Assembly (NCBI RefSeq): GCF_001938985.1
Contig: NZ_MKIN01000022.1
Coordinates: forward strand, 1,219,340-1,283,339
DNA: 64,000 nt
Reading direction: 5' to 3'
From: Gillisella taibaishanensis
Lineage (GTDB): Bacteria; Pseudomonadota; Alphaproteobacteria; Rhizobiales; Rhizobiaceae
Shown: piece after piece, positions 48,709 through 58,709 of the stretch
Layout of the letters: each line of letters begins with the position of its first letter
Numbering within the stretch: the stretch's first letter is position 1
The notes under the pieces: generated by a model
Database searches by the model: none
The model's input: only the letters and a program-made list of their open reading frames with translations
What the model was told of the DNA's origin: nothing
Made by a program: the position numbers and the translations under genes

Positions 48709-49502
48709 TTTTCCCACGCAATCGTGTAGAGCTTGGGATCGTGGGCAAAGCCATTGTCGATCGCCTCCCGTACCGTTTTGGACGTCTGATAAAGCTCGAC
48801 CACTTTCTTTAGGGAAGCATTGTCTGCCTTGGCCTTGTTGGCTGCGAAGACGATTGCGAACTGCTTGTCATCAATGCCCGAGAAAATCAGAGCCGAGCCG
48901 GGGTCAAAGGTCTTGGCCGCAATAATGAAGTGTGGATAGCCTAGCGCCAGGTCCACATCGCCAGTCACGCGCGCGAGTTGCGGCCCTTCGACTTCCTTGA
49001 ACGTGACCTTCTTCGGATTGTCGATGATGTCATCCAGCGTGCCGAGAAAGCCGACACCATCCTTCAGCTTGATCAATCCGCCCTTCGACAACAGCAGAAG
49101 GCCCCGCCCCTGATTGACCGGGTCATTGGCAATGGCAACCGTCGCCCCCTGCGGAACGCTGGCAAAATCCTTATGCTTGAGGGAATAGATGCCAATATTG
49201 GCGAGGGTGCCGACACCAATGGGCGTGATGTTATAGCCCTTCTGTTTGACGGCATTGGTGAGAAAGGGCACATGCTGGAAATAGTTGAGATCGAGATCAC
49301 CGGCGTTCAGCGCCTCGTTCGGCGTCGTCCAGTCGCTGAACTCGATAACCTCTAGATCAATGCCAGCAGCCTTTGCCTCAGGTACCAGCGCTGCAACGGA
49401 ATCACCATACACACCCGGCACAACACCAATCTTCACGGTTTCAGCCATAGCCGTACCTGTAACGGCAAAAAACAGAGCAGACAGGAATGCAGTCAGTCTC
49501 AT
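48705..49502 (-). CDS. metQ: Methionine-binding periplasmic protein MetQ
   Basis: NlpA/MetQ-family binding protein (265 aa). The signal peptide [20 protein letters not shown] ends in AMA-E without a lipobox cysteine, so it is soluble. Family elements [18 protein letters not shown] and [20 protein letters not shown] are present. GGAGAGG precedes ATG 49502. First gene of metQNI; the region upstream is A/T-rich with a TAATCTACT motif (around 49543-49551, minus strand). Confidence 0.9.
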   Translation of the reverse strand: MRLTAFLSALFFAVTGTAMAETVKIGVVPGVYGDSVAALVPEAKAAGIDLEVIEFSDWTTPNEALNAGDLDLNYFQHVPFLTNAVKQKGYNITPIGVGTLANIGIYSLKHKDFASVPQGATVAIANDPVNQGRGLLLLSKGGLIKLKDGVGFLGTLDDIIDNPKKVTFKEVEGPQLARVTGDVDLALGYPHFIIAAKTFDPGSALIFSGIDDKQFAIVFAANKAKADNASLKKVVELYQTSKTVREAIDNGFAHDPKLYTIAWEK

Positions 49503-49873
49503 GGGAGCCTCTCCAAAATATATATCTATAAATTTAGTAGAATAAGTAGATTATGAAGAGGCAAGCTTTGCCAGTCCGTCGCACCATCGCGGAAAAACAT
49601 TCCAAAAACGGGATGAGACCTGTCTAGGGAGCCTCATTGATGCGCCCTTGAAACTACCAATAATAGAATTCGGCGCATCACCCGATGCAAGCCATCCACG
49701 CTCGTCTCTGCATGTGCTGATGGCCGAGTTACCGACAAAGACAGCACGCATCACCTCCACTCGGCGACAAGTGAGGTGGATAATTTCATCCAGGCAGCAA
49801 AGTTTGGAATGGGGACACGCGCTATAAACGACAAAATAGCTAGAATATATCATCTATCAAATTGGAGGGGCAT
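49503..49873. other. Divergent promoter region metQ/ssuA
   Basis: 371 bases without a gene. Both ends are very A/T-rich (49517-49555 and 49835-49862) as expected of back-to-back promoters. The minus-strand reading near 49520-49553 contains TAATCTACTTATTCTACT, which shares its first nine bases with the palindromic element at 62553. The middle contains nothing I recognise. Confidence 0.5.
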
Positions 49874-50842
49874 ATGCGTTCTTGGGCCAGATGGGTATCG
49901 AGTGCAATCGCGGGATTGGTTTACGTCAACGCGGCACATGCCGCCGATTTGTCGGAGATCAGAATAGACTGGGCGACCTATAACCCTGTGAGCCTGATCC
50001 TGAAGGATGAGCGTATTCTCGAGAATGAATTCGAGAAGGACGGAATCAAGATCACTTGGGTGCAATCTGCCGGATCGAATAAGGCGCTTGAATTCCTGAA
50101 TGCGGAGTCGCTCGATTTCGGTTCGACGGCTGGCGCAGCCGCCCTGATCGGCAAGATCAACGGCAACCCGATCAAGTCCGTCTATGTCTATTCGCGCCCC
50201 GAATGGACCGCGCTGGTGACGCGCAAGGACACGGGGATCAGCAAGGTCGAGGATCTGAAGGGCAAGTCGATCGCGGTCACGCGGGGCACGGACCCGCATA
50301 TCTTCCTGGTGCGAGCCCTGGCGGATGCGGGGTTGGCAGAAAAAGATGTCTCGATTGTTCTCTTGCAGCATGCCGACGGTCGCCTTGCGTTGAAACGCGG
50401 CGATGTTGCGGCATGGGCTGGCCTTGATCCCATCATGGCCTCCGCTGAGGTCGAAGATGGCGACGTCCTTTTTTACCGCAATGCCGCCAACAACAGTTGG
50501 GGCGTGCTGAATGTCCGCGAGGAATTCGCCAAGGCCCATCCGGACATTGTTCGCCGTGTCATCGGATCCTATGAAAAAGCCCGTATCGAAGCGATCAAGA
50601 ACCCTGAAAAACTGAAGGCAACGCTGGTGACGGCAACAAAGCTGCCGGATACCGTGATCGCTCGGCAGTTGGAACGCACGGATCTAAGTCAATCGCGGAT
50701 CGGTGAACCACAGCGCAAGACAATCGAGGAAGCAGGCCTCGCCCTGCAAAAGGCGGGTGTCGTGAAGTCTGACGTTGATGTGAAGGCAGCTGTCGCGCAA
50801 CTGATCGATGCAAGCTACACCACCGGTCTGGCAGGGCAATAA
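49874..50842 (+). CDS. ssuA: Aliphatic sulfonate ABC transporter binding protein (SsuA-like)
   Basis: Periplasmic binding protein of 322 aa. The signal peptide ends near AAHAA-DLSEIRI. GGAGGGG lies directly before ATG 49874. The family pattern includes TWVQSAGSNKALEFLNAESLDFGSTAG, VEDLKGKSIAVTRGTDPHIFLVRAL and WAGLDPIMA, matching SsuA/NMT1 type sulfonate binders. First gene of a three-gene importer (binding protein, permease, ATPase). Aliphatic sulfonate is the expected ligand; related organosulfur compounds are possible. Confidence 0.85.
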   Translation: MRSWARWVSSAIAGLVYVNAAHAADLSEIRIDWATYNPVSLILKDERILENEFEKDGIKITWVQSAGSNKALEFLNAESLDFGSTAGAAALIGKINGNPIKSVYVYSRPEWTALVTRKDTGISKVEDLKGKSIAVTRGTDPHIFLVRALADAGLAEKDVSIVLLQHADGRLALKRGDVAAWAGLDPIMASAEVEDGDVLFYRNAANNSWGVLNVREEFAKAHPDIVRRVIGSYEKARIEAIKNPEKLKATLVTATKLPDTVIARQLERTDLSQSRIGEPQRKTIEEAGLALQKAGVVKSDVDVKAAVAQLIDASYTTGLAGQ

Positions 50843-50856
50843 GCGAGGCGTTGTCG

Positions 50857-51708
50857 ATGACACTTCTGGAAGCAAGGCTGGCGCGCCAGCACGGCGAAGG
50901 CAGCGTGGAGAAACAGCGACGCAGCCGCCTTTCCCTGCTCGACCGGCCGGTCGTCGGCATGCTGTTTCCAGTGTCCATTCTCGTTCTGTGGGAACTGCTG
51001 GTCACATGGGGGCTGGTGGGCGGTCGTCTCGTACCTCCACCATCCCGCGTGCTACGGGTAATCTATGCACTCGCCGCATCGGGTGAGCTGCTATCGCATA
51101 TCAGCGTCACCCTTGCGCGGGTGCTTTCAGGCTTTGCCCTCGGTGCTGTTTCAGGCACGCTGTTCGGGGCGGCAACAGGCTATTCTGCCAGATTTGCAAG
51201 ATTGTTGGACCCGACGCTGCAGGCCCTCCGGGCAATACCTTCGATCGCCTGGGTCCCGCTCTTCATCCTATGGTTCGGCATCTTCGAAGCTTCGAAAGTC
51301 AGTCTGATCGCGGTCGGCGTCTTCTTCCCGGTCTATCTCGGCGTTTCCGGCGCACTCGCCAATGTCGATCGCCGCATCGTCGAAGTCGGCCGCATTTTTC
51401 GATTGTCTGGTTTCGAGCTTATCCGGCGCATCCTGCTGCCGGCCGTGTTGCCCGACTATGCTATGGCGCTGCGAGCGGGCCTCGGCCTTGGGTGGATGTT
51501 TGTGGTCGCGGCAGAGTTCATGGGCGCCTCCGAAGGTCTGGGTTACCTGCTCGTCGATGGCCAGCAACTCGGAAAGCCAGATCAGATCATGGCCGCCATC
51601 CTGATCTTCGCCGTCATCGGCAAGGCGACCGATACGCTTCTGATCCTCCTGACCGCGCCCTTTCTGAGATGGCAGGATTCCCACGGCAAGGACCGCGGTC
51701 ATGCTTGA
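50857..51708 (+). CDS. ssuC: Sulfonate ABC transporter permease (SsuC-like)
   Basis: Permease of 283 aa with six helices and the conserved SsuC/TauC segments LDPTLQALRAIPSIAWVPLFILWFG and RIFRLSGFELIRRILLPAVLP (EAA loop). ATG 50857 follows GAGG; TTG 50851 is an alternative. It is 14 bases downstream of ssuA and overlaps ssuB by eight bases. The N-terminus has an extra roughly 30 polar residues. Confidence 0.88.
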   Translation: MTLLEARLARQHGEGSVEKQRRSRLSLLDRPVVGMLFPVSILVLWELLVTWGLVGGRLVPPPSRVLRVIYALAASGELLSHISVTLARVLSGFALGAVSGTLFGAATGYSARFARLLDPTLQALRAIPSIAWVPLFILWFGIFEASKVSLIAVGVFFPVYLGVSGALANVDRRIVEVGRIFRLSGFELIRRILLPAVLPDYAMALRAGLGLGWMFVVAAEFMGASEGLGYLLVDGQQLGKPDQIMAAILIFAVIGKATDTLLILLTAPFLRWQDSHGKDRGHA

Positions 51709-52471
51709 AATCCGCAATCTGTCGAAGATCTACCCCAACGGAACCCATGCGCTCGACAACTTCAGCATCGACATCAAATCCGGTGAAATCCTGGCCATCA
51801 TCGGAGGGTCGGGCTGCGGCAAGAGTACTCTTTTACGCCTCCTCAGTGGATTGGAACAACCAACCCGGGGGGAGAGCCGACTTGACGGACGCCTGCTGCT
51901 GAAGCCCGATGCCCAGATGAACATCGTCTTTCAGGAACCGCGGCTGTTGCCGTGGCTCAGTGTCGAGGACAACATTGGGTTCGGCCTGCGACACCTTCGC
52001 GTCGAGGACAGGCGGGAACGCATCCAAGCCGTCCTGGAGGCGATCGGCCTTGCGGGATACGGTCGCCGCTGGGTAAAGGAGCTCTCCGGCGGCCAAGCAC
52101 AGCGGGTCGCCCTGGCCCGCGGACTTGTCACGCAACCAGACGTCCTGCTTCTGGACGAGCCTTTCTCGGCACTGGATGCCATGACACGCACGGAATTGCA
52201 GGATCACCTACTGGATCTATGGACCCAACGGCAGATTACGATGTTGCTGGTCACGCATGATATCGAGGAAGCCGCCCTGCTTGCGGATCGGATTGTGGTA
52301 ATGCGCCCCTGGCCGGGCCGGATCTTGGATGAGGTGCAGATGACGCTACCCCGCCCGCGCGACCGAACGTCGGCAAATGTATCCGATTTGAAAAGGCACC
52401 TGTCAGGCCTGCTCGCGCACTCCATGAGCAAATCTGAGAACCCTCATCAGTATTACACGAAGCGTTATTGA
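51701..52471 (+). CDS. ssuB: Sulfonate ABC transporter ATPase (SsuB-like)
   Basis: ABC ATPase of 256 aa with Walker A GGSGCGKST, Q-loop FQEPRLLPWL (typical of SsuB/TauB), signature LSGGQAQR, Walker B LLLDEPFSALD and THDIEEA. Overlaps the permease gene by eight bases. All catalytic residues are intact. A 425-bp gap follows before the taurine-type importer. Confidence 0.9.
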   Translation: MLEIRNLSKIYPNGTHALDNFSIDIKSGEILAIIGGSGCGKSTLLRLLSGLEQPTRGESRLDGRLLLKPDAQMNIVFQEPRLLPWLSVEDNIGFGLRHLRVEDRRERIQAVLEAIGLAGYGRRWVKELSGGQAQRVALARGLVTQPDVLLLDEPFSALDAMTRTELQDHLLDLWTQRQITMLLVTHDIEEAALLADRIVVMRPWPGRILDEVQMTLPRPRDRTSANVSDLKRHLSGLLAHSMSKSENPHQYYTKRY

Positions 52472-52896
52472 AAATGACTCTTCATAATACGGTGTTGGTC
52501 CTAAAGAGTCTCCGACAAATATAGTGCTGTGACCCGCTCATGACTGTTTTCGGAATAAAGCGGGTTCAATGACAGACGGATATAGGGCGCATACCACGCG
52601 ACGAGTGGAATGATTTTTCACATTTGACACCCATTTGCGGCAACCTCGAGGGTGCCGCGAGCGGTAGCAACTGTCAAAACTAGACCGCCAATGCGTCGGA
52701 CCGAAAAGCGGGAACCGGTTTGGCAAACAAAACTTGGAGCATCAAGCTGATTCCGATTTCCGGCACGATGCAGAAATTGGGTGTTTAGTTTATTATTTCT
52801 ATAGATTTAGGTCTTTTATTTCTCCAGCTAACGCGCTGATCCTCATATGCTTTCGAAGGATATTCGGCGGAAACGCCATTTGAGGGAAGAAGCAAC
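52472..52896. other. Gene-free region upstream of tauA
   Basis: 425 bases without a convincing gene. The left part is ordinary, the centre holds the repeat listed separately at 52691, and the right part (52780-52820) is very A/T-rich and probably carries the tauA promoter. Confidence 0.5.
52691..52771. repeat. Candidate rhizobial intergenic palindromic repeat fragment
   Basis: The segment ATGCGTCGGACCGAAAAGCG followed by GGAACCGGTTT, then GCATCAAGCTGATTCCG, resembles the small palindromic intergenic repeats common in rhizobial genomes. GCATC (52740-52744) and GATGC (52768-52772) frame the second half. The assignment is from memory of the general pattern. Confidence 0.35.
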
Positions 52897-53904
52897 ATGC
52901 TGTTCAAAACACTACTCGCAGCAGCCGCCGCCATCGGACTCACTTTTGTCGTGGCGTCTGCGCAGGCCGCCGACAAGAAAGTTGTGGTCGGCTATCAAAC
53001 GGACGCGCTGCCATCATCCGTCGCGATCGCAAACGGTGAATTCGTCAAGGCAACAGGTTACGAGATCGACTTTCGCAAGTTCAATTCCGGCGCTGACGTA
53101 TTCGCGGCGATTGCTTCCGGCGACGTCCAGGTCGGCTATGTCGGATCAAGTCCTTTTGCTGCCGCTACATCGCGTGGACTGGCCGTGAAGGCCTTCTACC
53201 TCGCCTCTATCTCCGGAATCGATGAAGCCCTCGTGGTTCGCAATGGGTCAGGCATCAATTCGCTGAGCGACCTGAAAGGTAAGAAGCTGGCGGCAGCGCC
53301 TGTTTCAACGGACCACTACCAGCTCCTGCAACTCATCAAGTCCCTCGGTCTGACGGAAAAGACCGTTCAGGTTCTCGCTATTCCCCAGCCGGAAATCGTC
53401 GCAGCTTTCAATCGCGGTGACATCGATGGCGGTTTCGTGTGGGACCCGGCACTGACAGAACTGAAGAAAAACGGAAAGGTCCTGATCACCTCGAAAGAAG
53501 TTGCCGAAAAGGGAGCGCCAACCTTCTCAGCCTGGGTCGTGAGCGACAAATTCGCAAAGGACAACAGCGCCTTCCTTACCCAGTTTTCGAGTGTGATCAA
53601 CACATACTATGCCTCCTTCACGCATGACAAATCGGCCTGGTCGGCAGAGAGCCACAATGCCAAGACGCTTGCCAAGCTTCTCGGAGGAACCGCCGAGCAA
53701 CAAGCAGCAGCATTGAACAACCTCAACCTGCTGACGCCAGAGAGTCAGGCCTCCGAAGACTGGCTCGGCGGCGGTGAAAAGTCCGGTGCCGCCAAAATTC
53801 TGAAGGAAACCTCACGGTTCCTGAAGGAGCAGGGCAAGATTTCCGAAGTCCTGCCCAGCTACGCAGCTTTTGTAACACCGGATGCCTTGAAGGCCACGCA
53901 ATAA
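52897..53904 (+). CDS. tauA: Taurine-binding protein TauA
   Basis: Periplasmic binding protein of 335 aa. The signal peptide ends at SAQA-ADKK. The body follows E. coli TauA closely: [43 protein letters not shown] and [23 protein letters not shown] precedes ATG. Taurine or another small sulfonate is the expected ligand. First gene of tauABC, with an SsuD gene downstream instead of TauD. Confidence 0.9.
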   Translation: MLFKTLLAAAAAIGLTFVVASAQAADKKVVVGYQTDALPSSVAIANGEFVKATGYEIDFRKFNSGADVFAAIASGDVQVGYVGSSPFAAATSRGLAVKAFYLASISGIDEALVVRNGSGINSLSDLKGKKLAAAPVSTDHYQLLQLIKSLGLTEKTVQVLAIPQPEIVAAFNRGDIDGGFVWDPALTELKKNGKVLITSKEVAEKGAPTFSAWVVSDKFAKDNSAFLTQFSSVINTYYASFTHDKSAWSAESHNAKTLAKLLGGTAEQQAAALNNLNLLTPESQASEDWLGGGEKSGAAKILKETSRFLKEQGKISEVLPSYAAFVTPDALKATQ

Positions 53905-53920
53905 GGTCAGTCGCTTTGCA

Positions 53921-53935
53921 AGGGCGAACCGCCCT
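53921..53935 (+). terminator. Short hairpin between tauA and tauB
   Basis: AGGGCG (53921-53926), AAC, CGCCCT (53930-53935): a 6-bp perfect stem right after the binding-protein gene. Such structures often stabilise the upstream mRNA so the binding protein is made in excess of permease and ATPase. Confidence 0.4.
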
Positions 53936-53998
53936 ACCTTGAAATTTTCATGTCCCATGCAGCCAGAGCTGTCGGGACATGTCTTGCGAGGAAATGAT

Positions 53999-54790
53999 AT
54001 GTTGCAAATAAGCAATGCCAGCGTCTTCTTCGAAGGACGGCAGGGTAAGGAGATTCACGCGTTGGATCGTGTGAACCTCGATATCGACGAGGGCGACTTC
54101 GTTGTCGCCCTAGGTGCATCCGGCTGTGGCAAGTCCACCCTGCTGAATGCTATCGCAGGGTTCCTGCCGTTGACCGAGGGGACGATTACACTCAACGGCA
54201 GTCCGATCAGCAGACCGGGCGCGGACAGAGGTGTCGTCTTTCAAAAGGACACCCTGTTGCCTTGGTTGACAGTGCTCGACAATGTCGCGCTCGGACTCAG
54301 GTTTGGCGGTGTCAGCCGCAGGGAGCGGCGGGAAAAGGCAGCAGAACTGCTAGGCCTTGTGGGGCTTGCCGACTTCGCCCGGAGTTTCCCCCAGGAGCTT
54401 TCAGGTGGCATGCGCCAACGCGTGGGTATCGCGCGAGCGCTTGCGACCGAACCGGATATTCTGCTGATGGACGAGCCCTTCGGTGCGCTGGACAGCCTGA
54501 CAAGGGAACAGATGCAGGAATTGCTGATTTCCGTTTGGCATCGCACTGGCAAGCGGATCTTCTTTATCACCCACTCGATTGAAGAGGCGCTTTTACTTGG
54601 TACCAAGGTCATCGTAATGTCTCCGCGGCCAGGTCGTGTCGTGGCGCGCTACGACCTTGATTTCGTGCGCCGATTTACCGAGACCCAGGACGTTCGCTCC
54701 ATTCATCTCTCTGTGGAATTTTCAAATCTCCGCGAAGAGATCCGAGAGCTTCTTCATACCGACCATCATTTCGCAGGTGTTGCAGCATGA
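53999..54790 (+). CDS. tauB: Taurine ABC transporter ATPase TauB
   Basis: ABC ATPase of 263 aa. ATG 53999 ([13 protein letters not shown]) with AGGA seven bases upstream; the frame is open further back to 53939. Walker [11 protein letters not shown]-loop [10 protein letters not shown], signature LSGGMRQR, Walker [13 protein letters not shown] and THSIEEA are intact. Overlaps tauC by four bases (ATGA). It powers taurine-type import with TauAC. Confidence 0.9.
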   Translation: MLQISNASVFFEGRQGKEIHALDRVNLDIDEGDFVVALGASGCGKSTLLNAIAGFLPLTEGTITLNGSPISRPGADRGVVFQKDTLLPWLTVLDNVALGLRFGGVSRRERREKAAELLGLVGLADFARSFPQELSGGMRQRVGIARALATEPDILLMDEPFGALDSLTREQMQELLISVWHRTGKRIFFITHSIEEALLLGTKVIVMSPRPGRVVARYDLDFVRRFTETQDVRSIHLSVEFSNLREEIRELLHTDHHFAGVAA

Positions 54791-55644
54791 CCGCGATTGA
54801 ACTTGATACCGCGAGCGCAAAAAATACCGCAGTGTCGTCCCCCACAAGGACAGTGCGGCCAATCGGCTTTGGACTCGAGGGCAAAAGCACGACGGCGATC
54901 AGCATTACCACGGCTATTGTCCTGATCGCGCTGTGGTGGCTTGCAACAGAGCTGAAACTGGTGCCGAAGCTGTTTCTTCCCTCACCGGCTGAAGTGCTTC
55001 GCCAGTTGGTCACCATTTTCAACGACGGCTATGCCGGGGCGTCGCTTGGCGATCACGTCGAGGCGAGTCTCTTTCGTATCGGGCTTGCAGCGGCTCTTGC
55101 CGTCGTAACAGCCGTGCCGCTCGGACTCCTGATGGGGCTCAACCGCTGGGCAAAGGGCGTGCTGGATACGCCGATAGAGTTCTACTGGCCGCTGCCGCCC
55201 CTTTCCTATCTGCCGTTGATGATCATCTGGCTTGGCATTGGCGAAACCTCGAAAATCTCGCTATTGTTTCTCGCTATGTTTGCACCCATCTGCCTGTCGG
55301 CGCAGGCTGGCGTCCGTTCCGTTTCGGTTGAGCGTGCCAATGCGGCGAAATCGCTTGGCGCCAACCCCTGGCAATTGTTCATCCACATCGTTTTCCCCAG
55401 TGCTCTGCCAGAAATCCTGACTGGCATTCGCATTGCCGTCGGGGTCGGCTGGAGCACGCTGGTCGCCGCCGAGTTGATCGCATCGACGAGAGGCATTGGC
55501 TTCCTCATCATGTCAGCAGCACAGTTTCTGGCGACCGACGTTGTGTTCGTCGGCATTGGGATTATCTCGCTCTGTGCTTTTGGCTTCAGCTTTGCGCTCC
55601 GGCTTCTGGAGCGACTTCTGGTTCCCTGGAAGGGCAAAGGCTGA
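54787..55644 (+). CDS. tauC: Taurine ABC transporter permease TauC
   Basis: Permease of 285 aa with six helices and the TauC/SsuC segment [25 protein letters not shown], then the EAA loop [26 protein letters not shown]. It is coupled to tauB by ATGA. After its stop there are 279 bases before ssuD without a recognisable gene. Together with tauA and tauB it forms a complete importer. Confidence 0.9.
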   Translation: MTAIELDTASAKNTAVSSPTRTVRPIGFGLEGKSTTAISITTAIVLIALWWLATELKLVPKLFLPSPAEVLRQLVTIFNDGYAGASLGDHVEASLFRIGLAAALAVVTAVPLGLLMGLNRWAKGVLDTPIEFYWPLPPLSYLPLMIIWLGIGETSKISLLFLAMFAPICLSAQAGVRSVSVERANAAKSLGANPWQLFIHIVFPSALPEILTGIRIAVGVGWSTLVAAELIASTRGIGFLIMSAAQFLATDVVFVGIGIISLCAFGFSFALRLLERLLVPWKGKG

Positions 55645-55923
55645 ATTGACACACGGCCGTCGTATAGCGTTGCGAGCTGGTGGAGCCTCGGTGCCGCCCC
55701 AGCTTTCCGCTCTATTTGGCTTGTGCTTCCGACAGAGTTGTCCGGGGCCGCAAACCGCACAATTGCCGCTTTGCCGAGTATCTTGTGGATCATACGGCTT
55801 TGCGGCGCATCGCTTTTCACTCAACCACATCGCGGCGACGCTCGAGAGTCATCTTCTTCGGTGGCGTCGGCCGCTTGTCGTGTCAATTCCAAAACCGTCT
55901 CCTCCTTCGATGCAGGCATCAAC

Positions 55924-57000
55924 ATGAGCAGCAATACCGAATTCCTCTGGTATATCCCGAACGACGTGAAGGCAGGCCATCGCGGAGACACCGCCGCCGA
56001 AGGACACAACAGCCTCGACGCCTTGACTGAACATGCGACCGCGCTGGAAGACCATGGCTGGACCGGCGCACTGATCGGCACGGGCTGGGGTCGGCCGGAT
56101 ACATTTACCGTTGCGACATCGCTTGCCGCTCGCACGAAGACATTCCAGCCCCTGATTGCCATCCGCCCGGGCTACTGGAAGCCGGCCAACTTCGCCTCGG
56201 CTGCTGCAACGCTCGACCATCTGAGCGGCCAGCGCATCCGGGTCAACATCGTCTCCGGCAAGGACGATCTGGCGGCCTATGGCGACGCAGAAGGCGATAG
56301 CACCCATCGTTACGCCCGCACCAAGGAGTTCATGCGGCTCGTCCGCAAGCTTTGGACTGATGAAGCGGTGACCTTCGATGGCGAGCACTTTCAGGTCAAG
56401 AATTCGACCGTCCAGCCAAAGATCAAGGCAACGCCTGAGCGGCCGCACCCGAAACTCTATTTCGGCGGGGCGTCGGAAGCGGCAGAACGGGTCGCGGCCA
56501 CGGAAGCGGATGTACAGCTTTTCTGGGGAGAGCCGCTGGCGGGGGTAAAGGAACGTATCGAGCGACTGAAGGACTTGAGCAAGGCGCTCGATCGCGATCT
56601 GCCGCCACTGCAATTCGGCCTTCGCATCACCACGCTGGTGCGCGACACCACGGAGGAAGCCTGGCGGGATGCCGAGGCAAAGGTGGCCGAAATGGCAAAG
56701 AACGGCGGTGCTGGCTGGCACGATCATAAGCGCGACGTGGCCATCGGCCAAAAGCGACTACTCGATCTGCACGAAAAGGGGGACGTTCTGGATGGTAATT
56801 TATACACCGCCCCAGGAAAATTCGGCGGCGGTGGTGCGGGCACGACATGGCTTGTGGGTTCAGCGGAGGATGTCGCCCGGTCACTCAGTAAGTATCGAGA
56901 CCTTGGAGTTACCCAGTTCATTCTCTCCGACACGCCCTATCTACAGGAAATCAAACGTCAAGGGGAAACGATGCTGCCGCTACTCAACAAAACATTATAG
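55924..57000 (+). CDS. ssuD: FMNH2-dependent alkanesulfonate monooxygenase SsuD
   Basis: Luciferase-like monooxygenase (358 aa) that desulfonates alkanesulfonates to aldehyde and sulfite. The N-terminus MSSNTEFLWYIPNDVKAGHRG and the segments WTGALIGTGWGRPDTF, IRPGYWKPANFASAAATLDHLSGQRI and NIVSGKDD are highly characteristic. ATG 55924 has only a weak AGG-type site; the frame is open back to 55723, but the upstream part does not resemble the family. A flavin reductase (SsuE-like) is needed and is not in this window. It lies downstream of tauABC, so sulfonates brought in by TauABC or SsuABC are the probable substrates. Confidence 0.92.
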   Translation: MSSNTEFLWYIPNDVKAGHRGDTAAEGHNSLDALTEHATALEDHGWTGALIGTGWGRPDTFTVATSLAARTKTFQPLIAIRPGYWKPANFASAAATLDHLSGQRIRVNIVSGKDDLAAYGDAEGDSTHRYARTKEFMRLVRKLWTDEAVTFDGEHFQVKNSTVQPKIKATPERPHPKLYFGGASEAAERVAATEADVQLFWGEPLAGVKERIERLKDLSKALDRDLPPLQFGLRITTLVRDTTEEAWRDAEAKVAEMAKNGGAGWHDHKRDVAIGQKRLLDLHEKGDVLDGNLYTAPGKFGGGGAGTTWLVGSAEDVARSLSKYRDLGVTQFILSDTPYLQEIKRQGETMLPLLNKTL

Positions 57001-57230
57001 GTCATCGCGTCGGCTCTGACGCAACACGTCTGTTAGTAGCTTTTGGATGAGGTCGCTGGCGCCCTTGGCTATTGGGCGACTTAATTTGAAGCGCCTCGCC
57101 GGTCTAGCCCGAAGGGGTCACTCCAGAACAGGCTCACAGTGACATGAAGCATCGTAATCGCTGAATTTCGGCGACAGCCCAGCCCGGCCACGCCGTACCC
57201 GGCATGGCTGGCCACCGAGTTGCCGCCGTC

Positions 57231-57335
57231 GAATCCATCAGACCCGAAATGCCGGGCCACGTCACAGTAGCTACGCATGCGAACGCCGTAATAATCGACG
57301 ACTTCCAGCTTAAATGCGACGCTGTATTTTCGGCT
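57231..57335 (-). mobile_element. IS3-family OrfA remnant
   Basis: Within a minus-strand frame (57081-57380) the segment RKYSVAFKLEVVDYY plus SYCDVARHFGSDG matches the N-terminal helix-turn-helix of IS3-type OrfA transposases (K-Y-S-x-E-F-K, then SYRxVARxFGID). The rest of the frame is unrelated and no OrfB or inverted repeats are visible. It lies in a 382-base gene-free stretch (57001-57382) and is a decayed insertion scar. Confidence 0.55.
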
Positions 57336-57382
57336 GCGAAACCGCTGAAGTTGGCTATCCACCTCTGAGGGGCAGTTCAAGA

Positions 57383-58636
57383 TCAGCCGCGATACTCAAT
57401 GATCTCGAGACCGGCATTGGAATCGGTCGCGTAGATCAATCCGTTCGCATCGACAAAAACGTCGGCGGACTGAATGACGGGAGGTCTGCCAGGCCTGCGG
57501 TCTGTCATTGCCTTTGGCCCGGCGGGTACAAGGGCACCGGTTTCGACGGGATGATAGGGATCGGAAATATCGAAAGCACGAATACCGGCATTCTGCCAGG
57601 TAGCGAAGATCAGCGTTTCGGACTGGAAGCTGCCGGGGCGGTTTTCATGCAGATTATGGGGGCCGAAATGTCCCCCCTTGCGCACATAATCCACCTCGTT
57701 GGGAATGGGGACAGTAGAGATGCTGATCGGGTTTTCGGGTACGCGAATATCGAAAATCCAGGTATACTTGCGCCCATCCTCTTCATGATCAAGCACAGCC
57801 TCATCCGCGACCACGAGCAAGTCGCGCCCCGGTAGCGGCAGCGGTGAATGCGTACCACCGCCATAGGGTGGGCACCAATTATGGTGTTTAATCAGTTTCG
57901 GCGCAGCATGATCGGTGACATCAAGCAGCGTCAGCCCGCCATCACGCCAGCAGGCGTAAGCAGTATTGCCGTGAACCAGCGCGTGGTGAAGTGCATAGCG
58001 TCGCCCCTCGCCCCAGCCAGGCTCCTCACCGGCGGCCCGGTTCATGCCCGGCAACCACCAGCGCCCCACAAGTTCCGGCTTGGTGGGATCGGCCAGGTCG
58101 ATCGTGACGAAAATATAGTCGGAAAACCCGTCCAGCAGCGCCGACGCATAGGCATAGCGGCCGCCTACATACCACAGACGATGAAAGCCGACCCCGTCTA
58201 CATCCAACTGGCCGATTTTCCGCGGTCGATCGGGACTGGAGATATCATAGACCGTCATTCCGGCTGTCCAGGAACGCTCTCCCTTCTTTCCGGCCACGGT
58301 TTCGCCAGCGGATTGCGTGTAATAAGCTTTCTCGCCCGCAAACGTCTCGGCATCCGCGAAAAGATCAAGCGCATTGATGACCAGCAGAAGGTCGTCATGC
58401 GTCTGCAGGTGAATATTCCAGGTATTGGCAGGCGCCTGCACATAATTCACCGTCTTCGGGTGTTTTGGATCACGCACGTCAACGATCGAAAAGCCCTGCG
58501 ACCACGGATGAGCAACGTAGGCATGCCCCTTATGGACCATCAATTGCAGCCCGTCGCCCCTGCCGCCGATATCACTATGGCCGATCAGCTTCATGTTGCG
58601 AGCGAAATCAGGGGTCGGTAAATCGTTGTGGGCCAT
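57383..58636 (-). CDS. LVIVD-repeat beta-propeller protein
   Basis: Protein of 417 aa built from repeats of the form GFSIVDVRDPKHPKTV, GMTVYDISSPDRPRKIG, FVTIDLADPTKPELVG, LTLLDVTDHAAPKLI and IRAFDISDPYHPVETG. These are LVIVD repeats, which fold as a beta-propeller. GAGGA precedes ATG 58636. There is no signal peptide, so it is probably cytoplasmic. It follows the ABC sugar-type importer genes on the same strand, 74 bases after the binding-protein stop. The catalytic role is unknown; possible scaffolding or lactonase-like activity is speculation. Confidence 0.8.
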   Translation of the reverse strand: MAHNDLPTPDFARNMKLIGHSDIGGRGDGLQLMVHKGHAYVAHPWSQGFSIVDVRDPKHPKTVNYVQAPANTWNIHLQTHDDLLLVINALDLFADAETFAGEKAYYTQSAGETVAGKKGERSWTAGMTVYDISSPDRPRKIGQLDVDGVGFHRLWYVGGRYAYASALLDGFSDYIFVTIDLADPTKPELVGRWWLPGMNRAAGEEPGWGEGRRYALHHALVHGNTAYACWRDGGLTLLDVTDHAAPKLIKHHNWCPPYGGGTHSPLPLPGRDLLVVADEAVLDHEEDGRKYTWIFDIRVPENPISISTVPIPNEVDYVRKGGHFGPHNLHENRPGSFQSETLIFATWQNAGIRAFDISDPYHPVETGALVPAGPKAMTDRRPGRPPVIQSADVFVDANGLIYATDSNAGLEIIEYRG

Positions 58637-58709
58637 GGCTTCTGTCCTCATCCGGTCACAGATCGACTCCGCCTTGGAACAGGCGGCGTCGAGTGCTGCA
58701 CACTGTCTC

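Noticed and set aside
49503..49560. SAM-II type riboswitch upstream of metQ
   Set aside because: I looked for the SAM-II core sequence and saw no match; the region is simply A/T-rich.
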